DNA from: Chlorobiota bacterium
GTDB taxonomy: Bacteria > Bacteroidota > Bacteroidia > Bacteroidales > JAADJA01
DNA: 12,884 nucleotides
Direction: 5' to 3'
NCBI GenBank assembly: GCA_030592565.1
Contig: JAUVIX010000068.1
Coordinates: 1 to 12,884, forward strand
Shown here piece after piece: positions 1-6,746 of this stretch (position 1 is its first letter; each line of letters begins with the position of its first letter). A program made the translations under genes and the position numbers. The notes under the pieces were generated by a model, which had not been told where the DNA came from, did not search any database, and worked only from the letters and a program-made list of their open reading frames with translations.

Positions 1-278
1 ATGAAGCCGGAGTTATTAATGCTGCTCTTATATGCCTGTCTCCCAACATTGTAACCTAGAAAATGGATGAAGTATTATTTAAATTGCCTGTAAGGGTTAA
101 AGATCAGATCCGCATCTATGGCAAAACAGAACATATTGGTAACACCTCTGTGTCAATAAAACTGGAAGCACGGAGGCATGTAGTTGAAGAGGACTCTGAA
201 ATATTGGTTTGTTCAACTAAAATGCTGTTTGTAAAGATTAATGAGGATGGTATTCCAATTCCGGTAATTGACAAATAG
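1..278 (+). pseudogene. Acyl-CoA thioesterase (hotdog fold), 3' part, interrupted by in-frame TAG
   Basis: The reading frame that starts at base 3 gives EAGVINAALICLSPNIVT, a TAG at 57-59, then KMDEVLFKLPVRV and onward to a TAG at 276-278. The two halves together read like the second half of a YciA/YkhA-type hotdog acyl-CoA thioesterase: an (D)EAG helix motif, then VTxKMDEVLFKxPVRVxD, IYGK, GNTSVSIKLEARR and LVCSTKMLFVKI. Such cytosolic enzymes hydrolyse acyl-CoA to the free acid and CoA. The frame is open to the left edge, so the 5' end is outside the window. The stop separates the central helix from the following strands. A restart at ATG 63 would give only 71 residues without the helix, which is unlikely to fold alone. 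The original codon cannot be known; TGG, one G-to-A step away, is one option. The gene converges on ruvC with 15 bp between the stops. The family call is fairly secure; the broken state could be a sequencing error. Confidence 0.7.
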
Positions 279-293
279 ATATAAAGATATCCT

Positions 294-845
294 CTATCCC
301 AATCTGTCAGGATTATCTTTCAGGAAACTATTCCATCCGGAATAGCCTGATTTTGTTGATACTGCACCTTTCTGGAAATAATGACAGACCGCGGCTGCAA
401 GGCCGTCAGTAGCATCAAGTTGTTTCGGGACATCCTTGATTGTCAAGATGCTTTTTAACATAGCAGCAACCTGCTCCTTAGAGGCATTTCCGTTTCCAGT
501 AATAGATTGTTTAATTTTCTTGGGGGAATATTCAAAAATCGGCACATCTCTGAAAAGTGCTGCAGCCATAGCAACACCCTGGGCGCGGCCAAGCTTCAGC
601 ATACTCTGAACATTTTTCCCATAAAAAGGAGCTTCAAGAGCCACCTCATCAGGTTTGTACTCATCAATCAAAGCAAGCACCCTTTCAAATATCTTTTTAA
701 GCTTTAGCGCATGATTATCATATTTTGCCAAATGTATCACGCCTAGCGTAATAAGTTCCAAGGAATTATTCCTTCTATGAACAAGCCCATAACCCATTAT
801 TGTGGTTCCGGGATCAATACCTAATATTATTCTATCTGATTTCAA
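294..845 (-). CDS. ruvC: Crossover junction endodeoxyribonuclease RuvC
   Basis: RuvC resolves Holliday junctions, cutting two strands symmetrically in complex with RuvAB in the cytoplasm. All parts of the RNase H-like fold are visible in 183 residues, the usual length: GIDPGTT with D11, ALEAPFYGKN with E71, the SPKKIKQSITGNGNASKEQV region (108-126), and DATDGLAAAVCH with D144 and D147. These four acidic residues match the catalytic set D7/E66/D138/D141 of E. coli RuvC. The C-terminus (FLKDNPDRLG) looks natural and ends in TAG, which shows TAG is a true stop in this genome. The start is TTG at 843-845: an in-frame TAA lies 9 bases upstream of it and the first in-frame ATG would be residue 17, after the catalytic D11. 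ruvA and ruvB are not in the window. The gene is divergent from the membrane-protein operon, 32 bp apart. Confidence 0.96.
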   Translation of the reverse strand: MKSDRIILGIDPGTTIMGYGLVHRRNNSLELITLGVIHLAKYDNHALKLKKIFERVLALIDEYKPDEVALEAPFYGKNVQSMLKLGRAQGVAMAAALFRDVPIFEYSPKKIKQSITGNGNASKEQVAAMLKSILTIKDVPKQLDATDGLAAAVCHYFQKGAVSTKSGYSGWNSFLKDNPDRLG

Positions 846-855
846 CCTAAAATAT

Positions 856-863
856 TACTTTTG
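856..863 (+). promoter_or_regulatory. Possible -7 element for the three-gene membrane/GT2/cyclase-like operon
   Basis: TACTTTTG matches TAnnTTTG exactly. Transcription would start near 869-870, only about 8 bases before the ATG at 878, so the mRNA would be almost leaderless. No clear -33 TTTG is seen 19-21 bp upstream. It lies in the 32-bp gap between ruvC and the operon, so the two divergent promoters would overlap. Confidence 0.35.
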
Positions 864-877
864 TAATTGCTAAAAAA

Positions 878-1918
878 ATGAAAAAACATTTTACAAATAT
901 ACATAAAAATAAAACCTATAACCTTATTGTAAGGATTTTAATAATCTTTGCTACCTACTATTTTATTTATGCTCAGATATTTAAGAAAAAAAAGCTTGAA
1001 GAAGTATATCTGTTGTTTAATGAAATAATTGACCAGCCTCATATATATTTCTTCCTGACATGGACAGTATTATTGATGATAGTTAACTGGGGAATAGAGG
1101 CGTTAAAGTGGCAATTCCTGATAGGTAAAATTGAAAAAATATCATTTACCAAAGCTTTTGAAGCTGTTCTTGCCGGCGTCTCGGTTGCACTTTTTACACC
1201 AAACAGAATAGGAGAGTGGTTTGGAAGAGTATTTATTCTTGATAAAGCAAATCCATGGAAAGGAATAGTAATTACAATGGTTGGCAGCTTTGCTCAACTT
1301 CTTACAACTATTATTCTTGGCTCACTTAGCCTTCTGATTTACATTCCAATATATTATCGTGATTCTGTTTTTTTCTCGAGCTACCTTTACTTCGGACTTA
1401 TTCTAATCGTTGTCGTAATTGTAACTACATTAATTATCATTTTTCTTAATATCAAGGCTTTACCTGGTTTTTTTACTACCTTTTTTGAAAAACGATTTCC
1501 TCATTTTTATGAATATATCTCCGTAATATCAGAATATTCAATTTTTGAACTTGCAGCGGTACTCGTTTTAAGCATCCTTCGCTATTGCGTATTTTCATTG
1601 CAGTTTTATATCATATTAATGCTCTTTTCGGTTAATCTTCCTATGACTCAAGGCTTTATAATTATCTCTTTAGTCTTTTTTATAATGACAGCCATACCAA
1701 CTGTAACTCTTGCTGAGCTTGGTATCCGCGGTTCAGTCTCAATCTTTTTTATCGGTTCCTATTTTGAAAAATTTGGTGTACTAACAGATAAAATTACTTT
1801 GGGAATTGTAGCATCATCTTCTACATTGTGGCTCATTAACCTTGCAATACCTGCTATTATCGGAACTTTTTTTGTGTATAGATTAAAGTTTTTCAGAAGA
1901 CATAAAAATGATGTATAA
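878..1918 (+). CDS. Flippase-like / lysylphosphatidylglycerol synthase TM-domain membrane protein (PF03706 type)
   Basis: A 346-residue integral membrane protein with about eight or nine hydrophobic segments, roughly at residues 14-32, 57-75, 92-110, 128-155, 166-190, 218-248, 254-276 and 318-338. It has the marks of the PF03706 family: SVALFTPNRIGEWFGR around 102-117 and the late TVTLAELGIRGS segment near 275-286. The family holds the flippase half of MprF and many stand-alone proteins beside glycosyltransferases, where they are thought to move or bind lipid-linked substrates in the inner membrane. The soluble lysyl-transfer domain of MprF is absent, so it is not a lysyl-PG synthase. The 3' end overlaps the next gene by 11 bp, which implies translational coupling. 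The substrate is unknown. The family call is good; the role is inference. Confidence 0.82.
   Translation: MKKHFTNIHKNKTYNLIVRILIIFATYYFIYAQIFKKKKLEEVYLLFNEIIDQPHIYFFLTWTVLLMIVNWGIEALKWQFLIGKIEKISFTKAFEAVLAGVSVALFTPNRIGEWFGRVFILDKANPWKGIVITMVGSFAQLLTTIILGSLSLLIYIPIYYRDSVFFSSYLYFGLILIVVVIVTTLIIIFLNIKALPGFFTTFFEKRFPHFYEYISVISEYSIFELAAVLVLSILRYCVFSLQFYIILMLFSVNLPMTQGFIIISLVFFIMTAIPTVTLAELGIRGSVSIFFIGSYFEKFGVLTDKITLGIVASSSTLWLINLAIPAIIGTFFVYRLKFFRRHKNDV
894..901 (-). promoter_or_regulatory. Possible -7 element for ruvC
   Basis: The minus strand reads TATATTTG here, an exact match to the Bacteroidota -7 consensus TAnnTTTG. It would place the start of transcription near 888 and give ruvC a leader of about 40 nt. 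No good -33 TTTG is seen. The site lies inside the first codons of the divergent gene. Confidence 0.3.
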
Positions 1919-3062
1919 TCTGCTAACAATATATTTTGCATTAATTCTTCTGTTTGGTGTTTTGTACTTCATTATAATTTTTTCATACACCATTGGCTGG
2001 TTCAAATTGAAGAATTTTAAATTAACAAATAGAGATTTCAAAACAACATTAACAGTCATTATTCCGGCCAGAAATGAGGAAGAGAACATTCTGAAAATTT
2101 TAAATGATTTGAAAAAACAGGAATATCCATCAAATTTATTTGAAGTTATTATTATTGATGACCACTCAACTGATAATACATATAATATAATTGCTAATTT
2201 TATTAAGAAAAACAATATGCCTGCTTTCAAAATAATAAGGCAGAAATCAGATGGCATTTCAAACACATACAAAAAAAACGCAATAACAAAAGGGATAGAG
2301 GTTTCAAAAGGCGAACTTATTGTAACAACTGATGCCGATTGCAGGGTTCAGCCTGAGTGGTTAAAAACAATTGCGGGCTTCTATGAAACAAAAGGTTGTA
2401 AAATGATTGTTGGGCCGGTTGCATATTATGATGAATCAACAATTTTTGAAAAGCTTCAATCACTGGAATTTCTAAGTTTGATTGCTGTTGCTGCCGGGGC
2501 TTTGGCAATAGATAAACCAATAATGAGCAACGGAGCAAACCTTGCTTATGAAAAAGAGGCTTTCAAAAATGTAGATGGCTTTTCCAAAGACAATTTTTCT
2601 TCAGGCGATGATATCTTTCTTATGATGAAGTTCCGGAAAATGTTTGGCGCAGGTTCTATTGCCTTTCTGAAAAACAAAAATTCCTTTGTTTATACAAAAG
2701 CGAAAAAAACTGTCAAAGAGTTTATTGACCAGCGAATTAGGTGGGCTTCAAAAAACAGAGGATTTGATATTAATATTCTGTTTATTTCAGTTACGGTATA
2801 TTTTCTCAATCTATTATTATTATCAGGAGCAATAACTTCAATTTTTATCCCAACTATTTTCCCCCTAATTACTCTTGCATTTGGCATTAAACTACTTATC
2901 GACATTCCTATACTGTCAGGTTTTGTTAAATTTGCAAAAAAAACAAGTCTTCTGTTTTATATAATTCCCGTATATATTTTTTATCCTATATATATTGTGA
3001 TATCGGGAGCCTGGGGAATTACAGGAAAATATAAATGGAAAGAGAGAAAAATAAAAAACTAA
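1908..3062 (+). CDS. Membrane-anchored family 2 glycosyltransferase
   Basis: A 384-residue GT2 enzyme. An N-terminal membrane helix (about 7-30) is followed by the GT-A domain: TVIIPARNEEENI (49-61), IIIDDHSTDNT with D84/D85, TDADC (141-145) as the DxD-type metal and nucleotide-sugar site, SSGDDIF with D234/D235 as probable catalytic acid region, and QRIRW (275-279), the QxxRW motif of processive or lipid-linked GT2 enzymes. Three or so hydrophobic stretches follow (about 288-318, 320-338 and 348-368). It would transfer a sugar from a nucleotide or dolichyl-type donor to a membrane acceptor on the cytoplasmic face. ATG 1908 is chosen since it gives the complete N-terminal helix and a coupled overlap with the upstream gene; ATG 1911 is equally possible. 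Its neighbour, a flippase-like protein, is a common partner. Sugar and acceptor are not predictable. Confidence 0.9.
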   Translation: MMYNLLTIYFALILLFGVLYFIIIFSYTIGWFKLKNFKLTNRDFKTTLTVIIPARNEEENILKILNDLKKQEYPSNLFEVIIIDDHSTDNTYNIIANFIKKNNMPAFKIIRQKSDGISNTYKKNAITKGIEVSKGELIVTTDADCRVQPEWLKTIAGFYETKGCKMIVGPVAYYDESTIFEKLQSLEFLSLIAVAAGALAIDKPIMSNGANLAYEKEAFKNVDGFSKDNFSSGDDIFLMMKFRKMFGAGSIAFLKNKNSFVYTKAKKTVKEFIDQRIRWASKNRGFDINILFISVTVYFLNLLLLSGAITSIFIPTIFPLITLAFGIKLLIDIPILSGFVKFAKKTSLLFYIIPVYIFYPIYIVISGAWGITGKYKWKERKIKN

Positions 3063-3068
3063 ACTGCT

Positions 3069-3992
3069 ATGATTAAAACAATTGATTACAACGTAATAAA
3101 AAAAATTCTTGATGATAAAGACAGAAGAGTGGTCTTTGAAAAAACAAATATTATCCCCGATCATACAGATCTTAAGAATGAGCTTACAGAATACATCGGC
3201 TACGATAAAATTTGTAAAAAATCAGTACTTGGTATTGATATGTATCAATATAGTTCTTTAGGTGAATTTGAGCAGGCCCTGATCCCTTTTTTATTCAAAA
3301 CCCTTTTTGATGCTACGATAAACCTGTGCCTTACAAATCATCCTTTTATCTTTCAAAAATACACTAAAGAAGACATTGAAAAAAATTATATAAGTACCGG
3401 AGACGGTGGTTTTCTAATATTTGACAACCCCATTCTATCTCTTCTGTTTGCTGCAAATTTTGCCATTATACTGCGTGCATACAATGCCTTTCATTTTTAT
3501 CCAAAACTCCGAAAAATAATAAATGGGATAAATATGAGATATGCAATTACTTATGACAAAATATACAAATTTAACTCCAATCATTACGGAAGAGCTATCA
3601 TAAACAATGCAAGAATTTTGATTAAGGATAACCTTAATCGTTGTTTAATGGACGAATATACTCACACCTGGTTCACAACCAATCTTGACGGTGTAGAAAA
3701 CCTTCAGATAGCCACACTCGAAGATATTGCCAATATTTACGAATTCAATAAGGAGTACGACAGAAAATACCTTGATCAGCCAGATGAAATTTTCGAAAAT
3801 GAAACCTCAAGGCGATATGGTATTATAAATTCAGATATCTTAAAAATAGGGTTTATTAAATCAAAAGAGACCTCACTGAGTATCTACAATCTACATTTAC
3901 AAGTTACAATCCGGTTATATAACAATGATAACAAAGAACAAAACAGATTAATAACTGTAAGCCTTGGAAACTTAAATACTACAGGAATATAA
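3069..3992 (+). CDS. Uncharacterised protein with degenerate class III nucleotide-cyclase-like domain
   Basis: A 307-residue soluble protein with no signal peptide or membrane segment. I see no named family, but residues about 50-190 follow the order of a class III adenylate/guanylate cyclase domain: KSVLGIDMYQYS with D57 (first metal Asp position), YISTGDGGFLIFDNP with D112 (second metal Asp, the 'GDG' hairpin), an AANFA helix, then NMRYAITYDKIYKF in place of the GIHxGxv strand, and HYGRAIINNARILI, where R182 fits the transition-state Arg. The conserved Asn position is Ile here (Asn is shifted by one), so activity is doubtful. Residues about 250-307 look like a beta-rich extra domain ending in VSLGNLNTTGI. 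It starts 6 bp after the glycosyltransferase and is surely co-transcribed, so a regulatory or nucleotide-sensing role for the two membrane proteins is a reasonable guess only. That it is a gene is sure; the fold assignment is moderate. Confidence 0.7.
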   Translation: MIKTIDYNVIKKILDDKDRRVVFEKTNIIPDHTDLKNELTEYIGYDKICKKSVLGIDMYQYSSLGEFEQALIPFLFKTLFDATINLCLTNHPFIFQKYTKEDIEKNYISTGDGGFLIFDNPILSLLFAANFAIILRAYNAFHFYPKLRKIINGINMRYAITYDKIYKFNSNHYGRAIINNARILIKDNLNRCLMDEYTHTWFTTNLDGVENLQIATLEDIANIYEFNKEYDRKYLDQPDEIFENETSRRYGIINSDILKIGFIKSKETSLSIYNLHLQVTIRLYNNDNKEQNRLITVSLGNLNTTGI

Positions 3993-4067
3993 ACCTGGTT
4001 ATCATTATAATTATCTATAATTTAACAAAATTCTTATTAAATAATTAGTTAACATTGATTTGCTTTC

Positions 4068-4075
4068 TATCTTTG
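4068..4075 (+). promoter_or_regulatory. Bacteroidota -7 element for the TlpA-like lipoprotein gene
   Basis: TATCTTTG is an exact TAnnTTTG match. TTAG at 4045-4048, 19 bp upstream, is a one-mismatch -33 TTTG. Transcription would start near 4082, leaving a leader of about 35 nt before ATG 4117. This argues against the in-frame start at 4060, which lies upstream of the -7 box and would add 19 residues in front of a perfect lipoprotein signal. Confidence 0.5.
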
Positions 4076-4116
4076 CATCCAATTATTTAGATTTCTATAT
4101 GTTTAAAATCATTTTT

Positions 4117-5250
4117 ATGAAAAAGGTATTTATCCTTTTAATATCAATCGCATTATTTGCTTCATGCAATAATAACGGCGACAACAAAAATTCATCCGAA
4201 GCTAATTCAGGCAATACTAATTATACTATCAACGGTACAATTGATGGTGATTTTACAGGTGCTGTTTATCTTAAAAAACGTGGCGAGGGCGATTGGATAT
4301 TACTGGATTCAACTACTGCTCAAAACAATGCTTTCGAATTCAAAGGAAGTGTTATTGATCCTGAAATATATTATATTCAATTCGAAGGAAATAATCAGTA
4401 TTGCAGACTTTTTGTCGAAAATTCGGAGATTGGCATAAAGATAAATATCAACGATATAAGAAATCCGGAAGTAACAGGGTCAAAATCTGACAAAGAATTT
4501 AAAGAATTCCAGGAACAATCATCTGCATACGAAAAGCAGCTAAATGATATGTGGAATAATATGAAAACGGCAAAGCAGGCCGGTGACGACGCTACAGCTA
4601 AAATGTGGGAAGATAAATTGGATAGTGTTGATGCTTTGCGACAACAATTTGCCCTTGATTATGCAATGGAAAACAATAAATCTGTGGTTTCAGCATTTGT
4701 GATTTATCTCAACTCATACAGTTACGATGAAACACAACTAGAGACAGTACTTAACAATTTTAGCCCGGAAGTTAAAAATTCGGAATACGCAAAAACTCTT
4801 CAGGAAAAAGTAAATATTATGAAAAAGGTTGCAATTGGTAAAAAGGCGACCGACTTTACAATGAATAATACAGAAGGAAAGCCTGTTACTCTTTCATCTC
4901 TTTATGGCAAATATCTGTTAATTGATTTCTGGGCAGCATGGTGTAGTCCCTGCCGTGCAGAAAATCCAAATCTTGTTGCTACATATAATAAATACAAAGA
5001 CAAAGGATTTGAAATTCTTGGAATTTCTTTTGATAAAACTAAAGATGACTGGCTAAAAGCCATTAAAGATGACCACCTTACCTAGCTTCAGGTTTCAGAC
5101 CTTAAAGGATGGGGCAATGAGGCAGGAAAACTTTATGGTATTGGTTCTATTCCTTCAAATGTATTATTGGATCCCGATGGAATAATTATTGCAAAAGGAC
5201 TTCGTGGTGACGATCTTAATAATAAACTGAAAGAGATTTTCGGGGAATAA
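4117..5250 (+). pseudogene. DUF4369-TlpA family thiol-disulfide oxidoreductase lipoprotein, interrupted by TAG at 5083-5085
   Basis: From ATG 4117 the product starts MKKVFILLISIALFASC, a lipoprotein signal with the lipid-bearing Cys17. A DUF4369 domain follows (about 36-122, YTINGTIDGDFTGAVYLKK), then a charged helical linker (124-185) and a TlpA/AhpC-type thioredoxin domain from about 238 with WCSPC (C276, C279). The frame hits TAG at codon 323 after DDHLT. It continues unbroken for 54 codons to TAA 5248-5250 with LQVSDLKGWGNEAGKLYGIG and SIPSNVLLDPDG, which supply the cis-Pro loop (P346 in the joined protein) and last strands. The family often has Trp right here, so TGG changed to TAG is the simplest reading; the joined product would be 377 residues. 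The truncated form (322 residues) lacks the cis-Pro and is unlikely to be an active thioredoxin. The protein would act in the periplasm on disulfides. Domain call is sure; real mutation versus sequence error is open. Confidence 0.88.
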
Positions 5251-5295
5251 ATGCCTCAGATTTAAAGATTTTGACTCACCCCCATACGTATCAAC

Positions 5296-5328
5296 TTAAG
5301 ACTGTAAACCGCATATTTACAGTCTTAA
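5296..5328. terminator. Perfect 13-bp stem hairpin between convergent genes
   Basis: TTAAGACTGTAAA (5296-5308) and its exact reverse complement (5316-5328) enclose a 7-base loop. It sits 45 bp after the TlpA-like frame and 55 bp after the ATPase gene, as expected for a bidirectional terminator. Neither side has a T-run after the stem, so factor-independent termination is not certain, and it could instead be a small interspersed palindrome. Confidence 0.5.
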
Positions 5329-5367
5329 ATTGACACGGACTGTATTCTTCCTCTTTATCTCTGGTAG

Positions 5368-5390
5368 ATAGGGAATTGAGACCCTATTTT
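5368..5390 (+). terminator. Possible small terminator hairpin
   Basis: ATAGGG (5368-5373) pairs with CCCTAT (5382-5387) across an 8-base loop and is followed by TTT, the layout of an intrinsic terminator for the plus-strand TlpA-like transcript. The right arm contains the TAG stop of the convergent ATPase gene. The stem is only 6 bp. Confidence 0.3.
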
Positions 5391-6646
5391 AACTCCCAAG
5401 GAAAAATATGTTTAATCCCCTGATATTCTGAAAATTTGATATCATCAAGAGAGATAACTGTCTTCTCATAGTTATCTTTAATCATCAATAAATTCCCGAA
5501 TTCGCGCTCAGCGGTCTTTTTATCGCTTAATAAATAGGCAACCTGAAAATATAAGGTTTTGCCACCTTTTTCAGCAACAAAATCTATTTCGTTTCCATTA
5601 ATAATTCCTACAGATACTTTATATCCCATCCTCTTAAGCTGTACAAATACATAGTTTTCAAGGTTATATCCAATATCAGAAGGATAAAAACCGAATAAAT
5701 AATTTTTAAATGCCAGATCGTTTAGATAATACTTCCTGACACCGGCAAGGGTTTGCTTACCTCTTATCTGGTATCGCTCAACTTCGTGAAGAATAAAAGT
5801 ATCCAATAAATAGGAAACATAAGACGATAAAGTCTCATAGTTTGTTTTTCTCTGCTGACTTTTAAAATATTTTACAATTCCTGATATTGAAGTAAGATTT
5901 CCAATATTTACAGTTAAAAATTTGAAAATATCATCGAGTAATGATACATCTTTTACTTTATATCTTTCTATAATATCACGAAGAATAATTGTATTTTTCA
6001 AACTTTCAACGTAATGTTCTGTTATTTCATCTTCTTCAAAATGAAGTGTTTCAGGTAAACCGCCGGTTTGTAAATAAGAAATAAAAGTCTTTTTGTCAGC
6101 AGGCAAATTTTTGTATTCTGAAAACTCAAAAAAACTAAACGGATAAATATCAAATTCAACATATCTACCCGAAAGCAGAGTAGCAAGTTCACCCGAAAGT
6201 AGTTGTGAATTGGAACCTGTAATGAAAAGCTCATAATCCTGCGTAAAATCCTGAGCATAATTATTTACAATGGTTTCCCAGGATACAATGTTCTGAATTT
6301 CGTCCAGAAAAAGATATATTTTTCCTTTGGGACGTATTTTCTCCTTATAAAACTGAAACAGCTTATCCAGATCATCAGCCGTTTTAATATCTTCAAATGC
6401 AAGATATTCCTTATTCAGATAAAATATATTCTTTGGATTTACTTTCTTCCCGATGACAAGAAAGTTCATTATTTGTCTGAGAATATAACTCTTCCCTACC
6501 CGCCTTTGTCCAACAAGTACTTTAATTAGTTTATTATCAAGATATTTACTAATCCTGTCAAGATAGTCGGAACGCTCGAATCCAATCGAAAAATTTTCAC
6601 CGTCCCAATAATTATATTGCCTTATTTTGTCGAAAATCGTTTCCAT
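5384..6646 (-). CDS. AAA ATPase with DUF4143 C-terminal domain
   Basis: A 420-residue cytosolic P-loop ATPase of the AAA_14/DUF4143 type, very common in Bacteroidota and of unknown cell role. Walker A is GQRRVGKS (46-53), Walker B is IYLFLDEIQN with D115/E116, and the FITGSNSQLLSGELATLLSGR segment (141-161) holds the sensor Thr/Ser-Asn and a probable arginine-finger region, followed by the typical YPFSFFEF (168-175). A winged-helix stretch lies near 235-320. The end (GNEIDFVAEKGGKTLYFQVAY, 351-371) looks like a restriction-endonuclease-like fold with E353 and D355, but the expected Lys is Gln368, as usual for this family, so nuclease activity is not expected. Full length, own promoter, single gene. 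Members are often scattered and horizontally moved, and nothing around it links it to a pathway. Confidence 0.9.
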   Translation of the reverse strand: METIFDKIRQYNYWDGENFSIGFERSDYLDRISKYLDNKLIKVLVGQRRVGKSYILRQIMNFLVIGKKVNPKNIFYLNKEYLAFEDIKTADDLDKLFQFYKEKIRPKGKIYLFLDEIQNIVSWETIVNNYAQDFTQDYELFITGSNSQLLSGELATLLSGRYVEFDIYPFSFFEFSEYKNLPADKKTFISYLQTGGLPETLHFEEDEITEHYVESLKNTIILRDIIERYKVKDVSLLDDIFKFLTVNIGNLTSISGIVKYFKSQQRKTNYETLSSYVSYLLDTFILHEVERYQIRGKQTLAGVRKYYLNDLAFKNYLFGFYPSDIGYNLENYVFVQLKRMGYKVSVGIINGNEIDFVAEKGGKTLYFQVAYLLSDKKTAEREFGNLLMIKDNYEKTVISLDDIKFSEYQGIKHIFPWELK

Positions 6647-6674
6647 AAGAATTCAATTGTATTTGAAATTTTTA

Positions 6675-6682
6675 CAAAAATA
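6675..6682 (-). promoter_or_regulatory. Bacteroidota -7 element for the AAA/DUF4143 gene
   Basis: The minus strand reads TATTTTTG, an exact TAnnTTTG match. A TTTC lies 21 bp upstream as a one-mismatch -33. Transcription would start near 6668, leaving about 22 nt of leader before the ATG at 6646. The gene thus has its own promoter and need not be read from lutB. Confidence 0.45.
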
Positions 6683-6700
6683 ATAAATAATTCAAACACA

Positions 6701-6728
6701 CTTGAAACTTTTATAAAGTTTTTTCAAG
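6701..6728 (-). terminator. Possible terminator hairpin after lutB
   Basis: CTTGAAA-CTTT (6701-6711) pairs with AAAG (6715-6718) and TTTCAAG (6722-6728), an 11-bp stem with a 3-base bulge and 3-base loop. It begins 18 bp past the lutB stop. It is AT-rich and has no T-run on the minus strand, so it is weak. Confidence 0.3.
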
Positions 6729-6746
6729 TAAAAATGAAAAATGAAT

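Noticed and set aside
351..369. Possible nuclease site at the C-terminus of the AAA/DUF4143 protein (residues 351-369; bases about 5538-5596)
   Set aside because: E353 and D355 are there but the needed Lys is Gln368, which is usual in this family, so no nuclease is claimed.
4060..4116. Upstream start giving 19 extra residues to the TlpA-like lipoprotein
   Set aside because: It lies before and across the -7 promoter box at 4068-4075 and would bury the perfect lipoprotein signal that starts at 4117.
57..5085. Genome-wide reassignment of TAG to an amino acid
   Set aside because: ruvC, the AAA/DUF4143 gene, lutB and the MORN gene all end in TAG at natural family lengths, and reading through ruvC would run into the antisense of the thioesterase.
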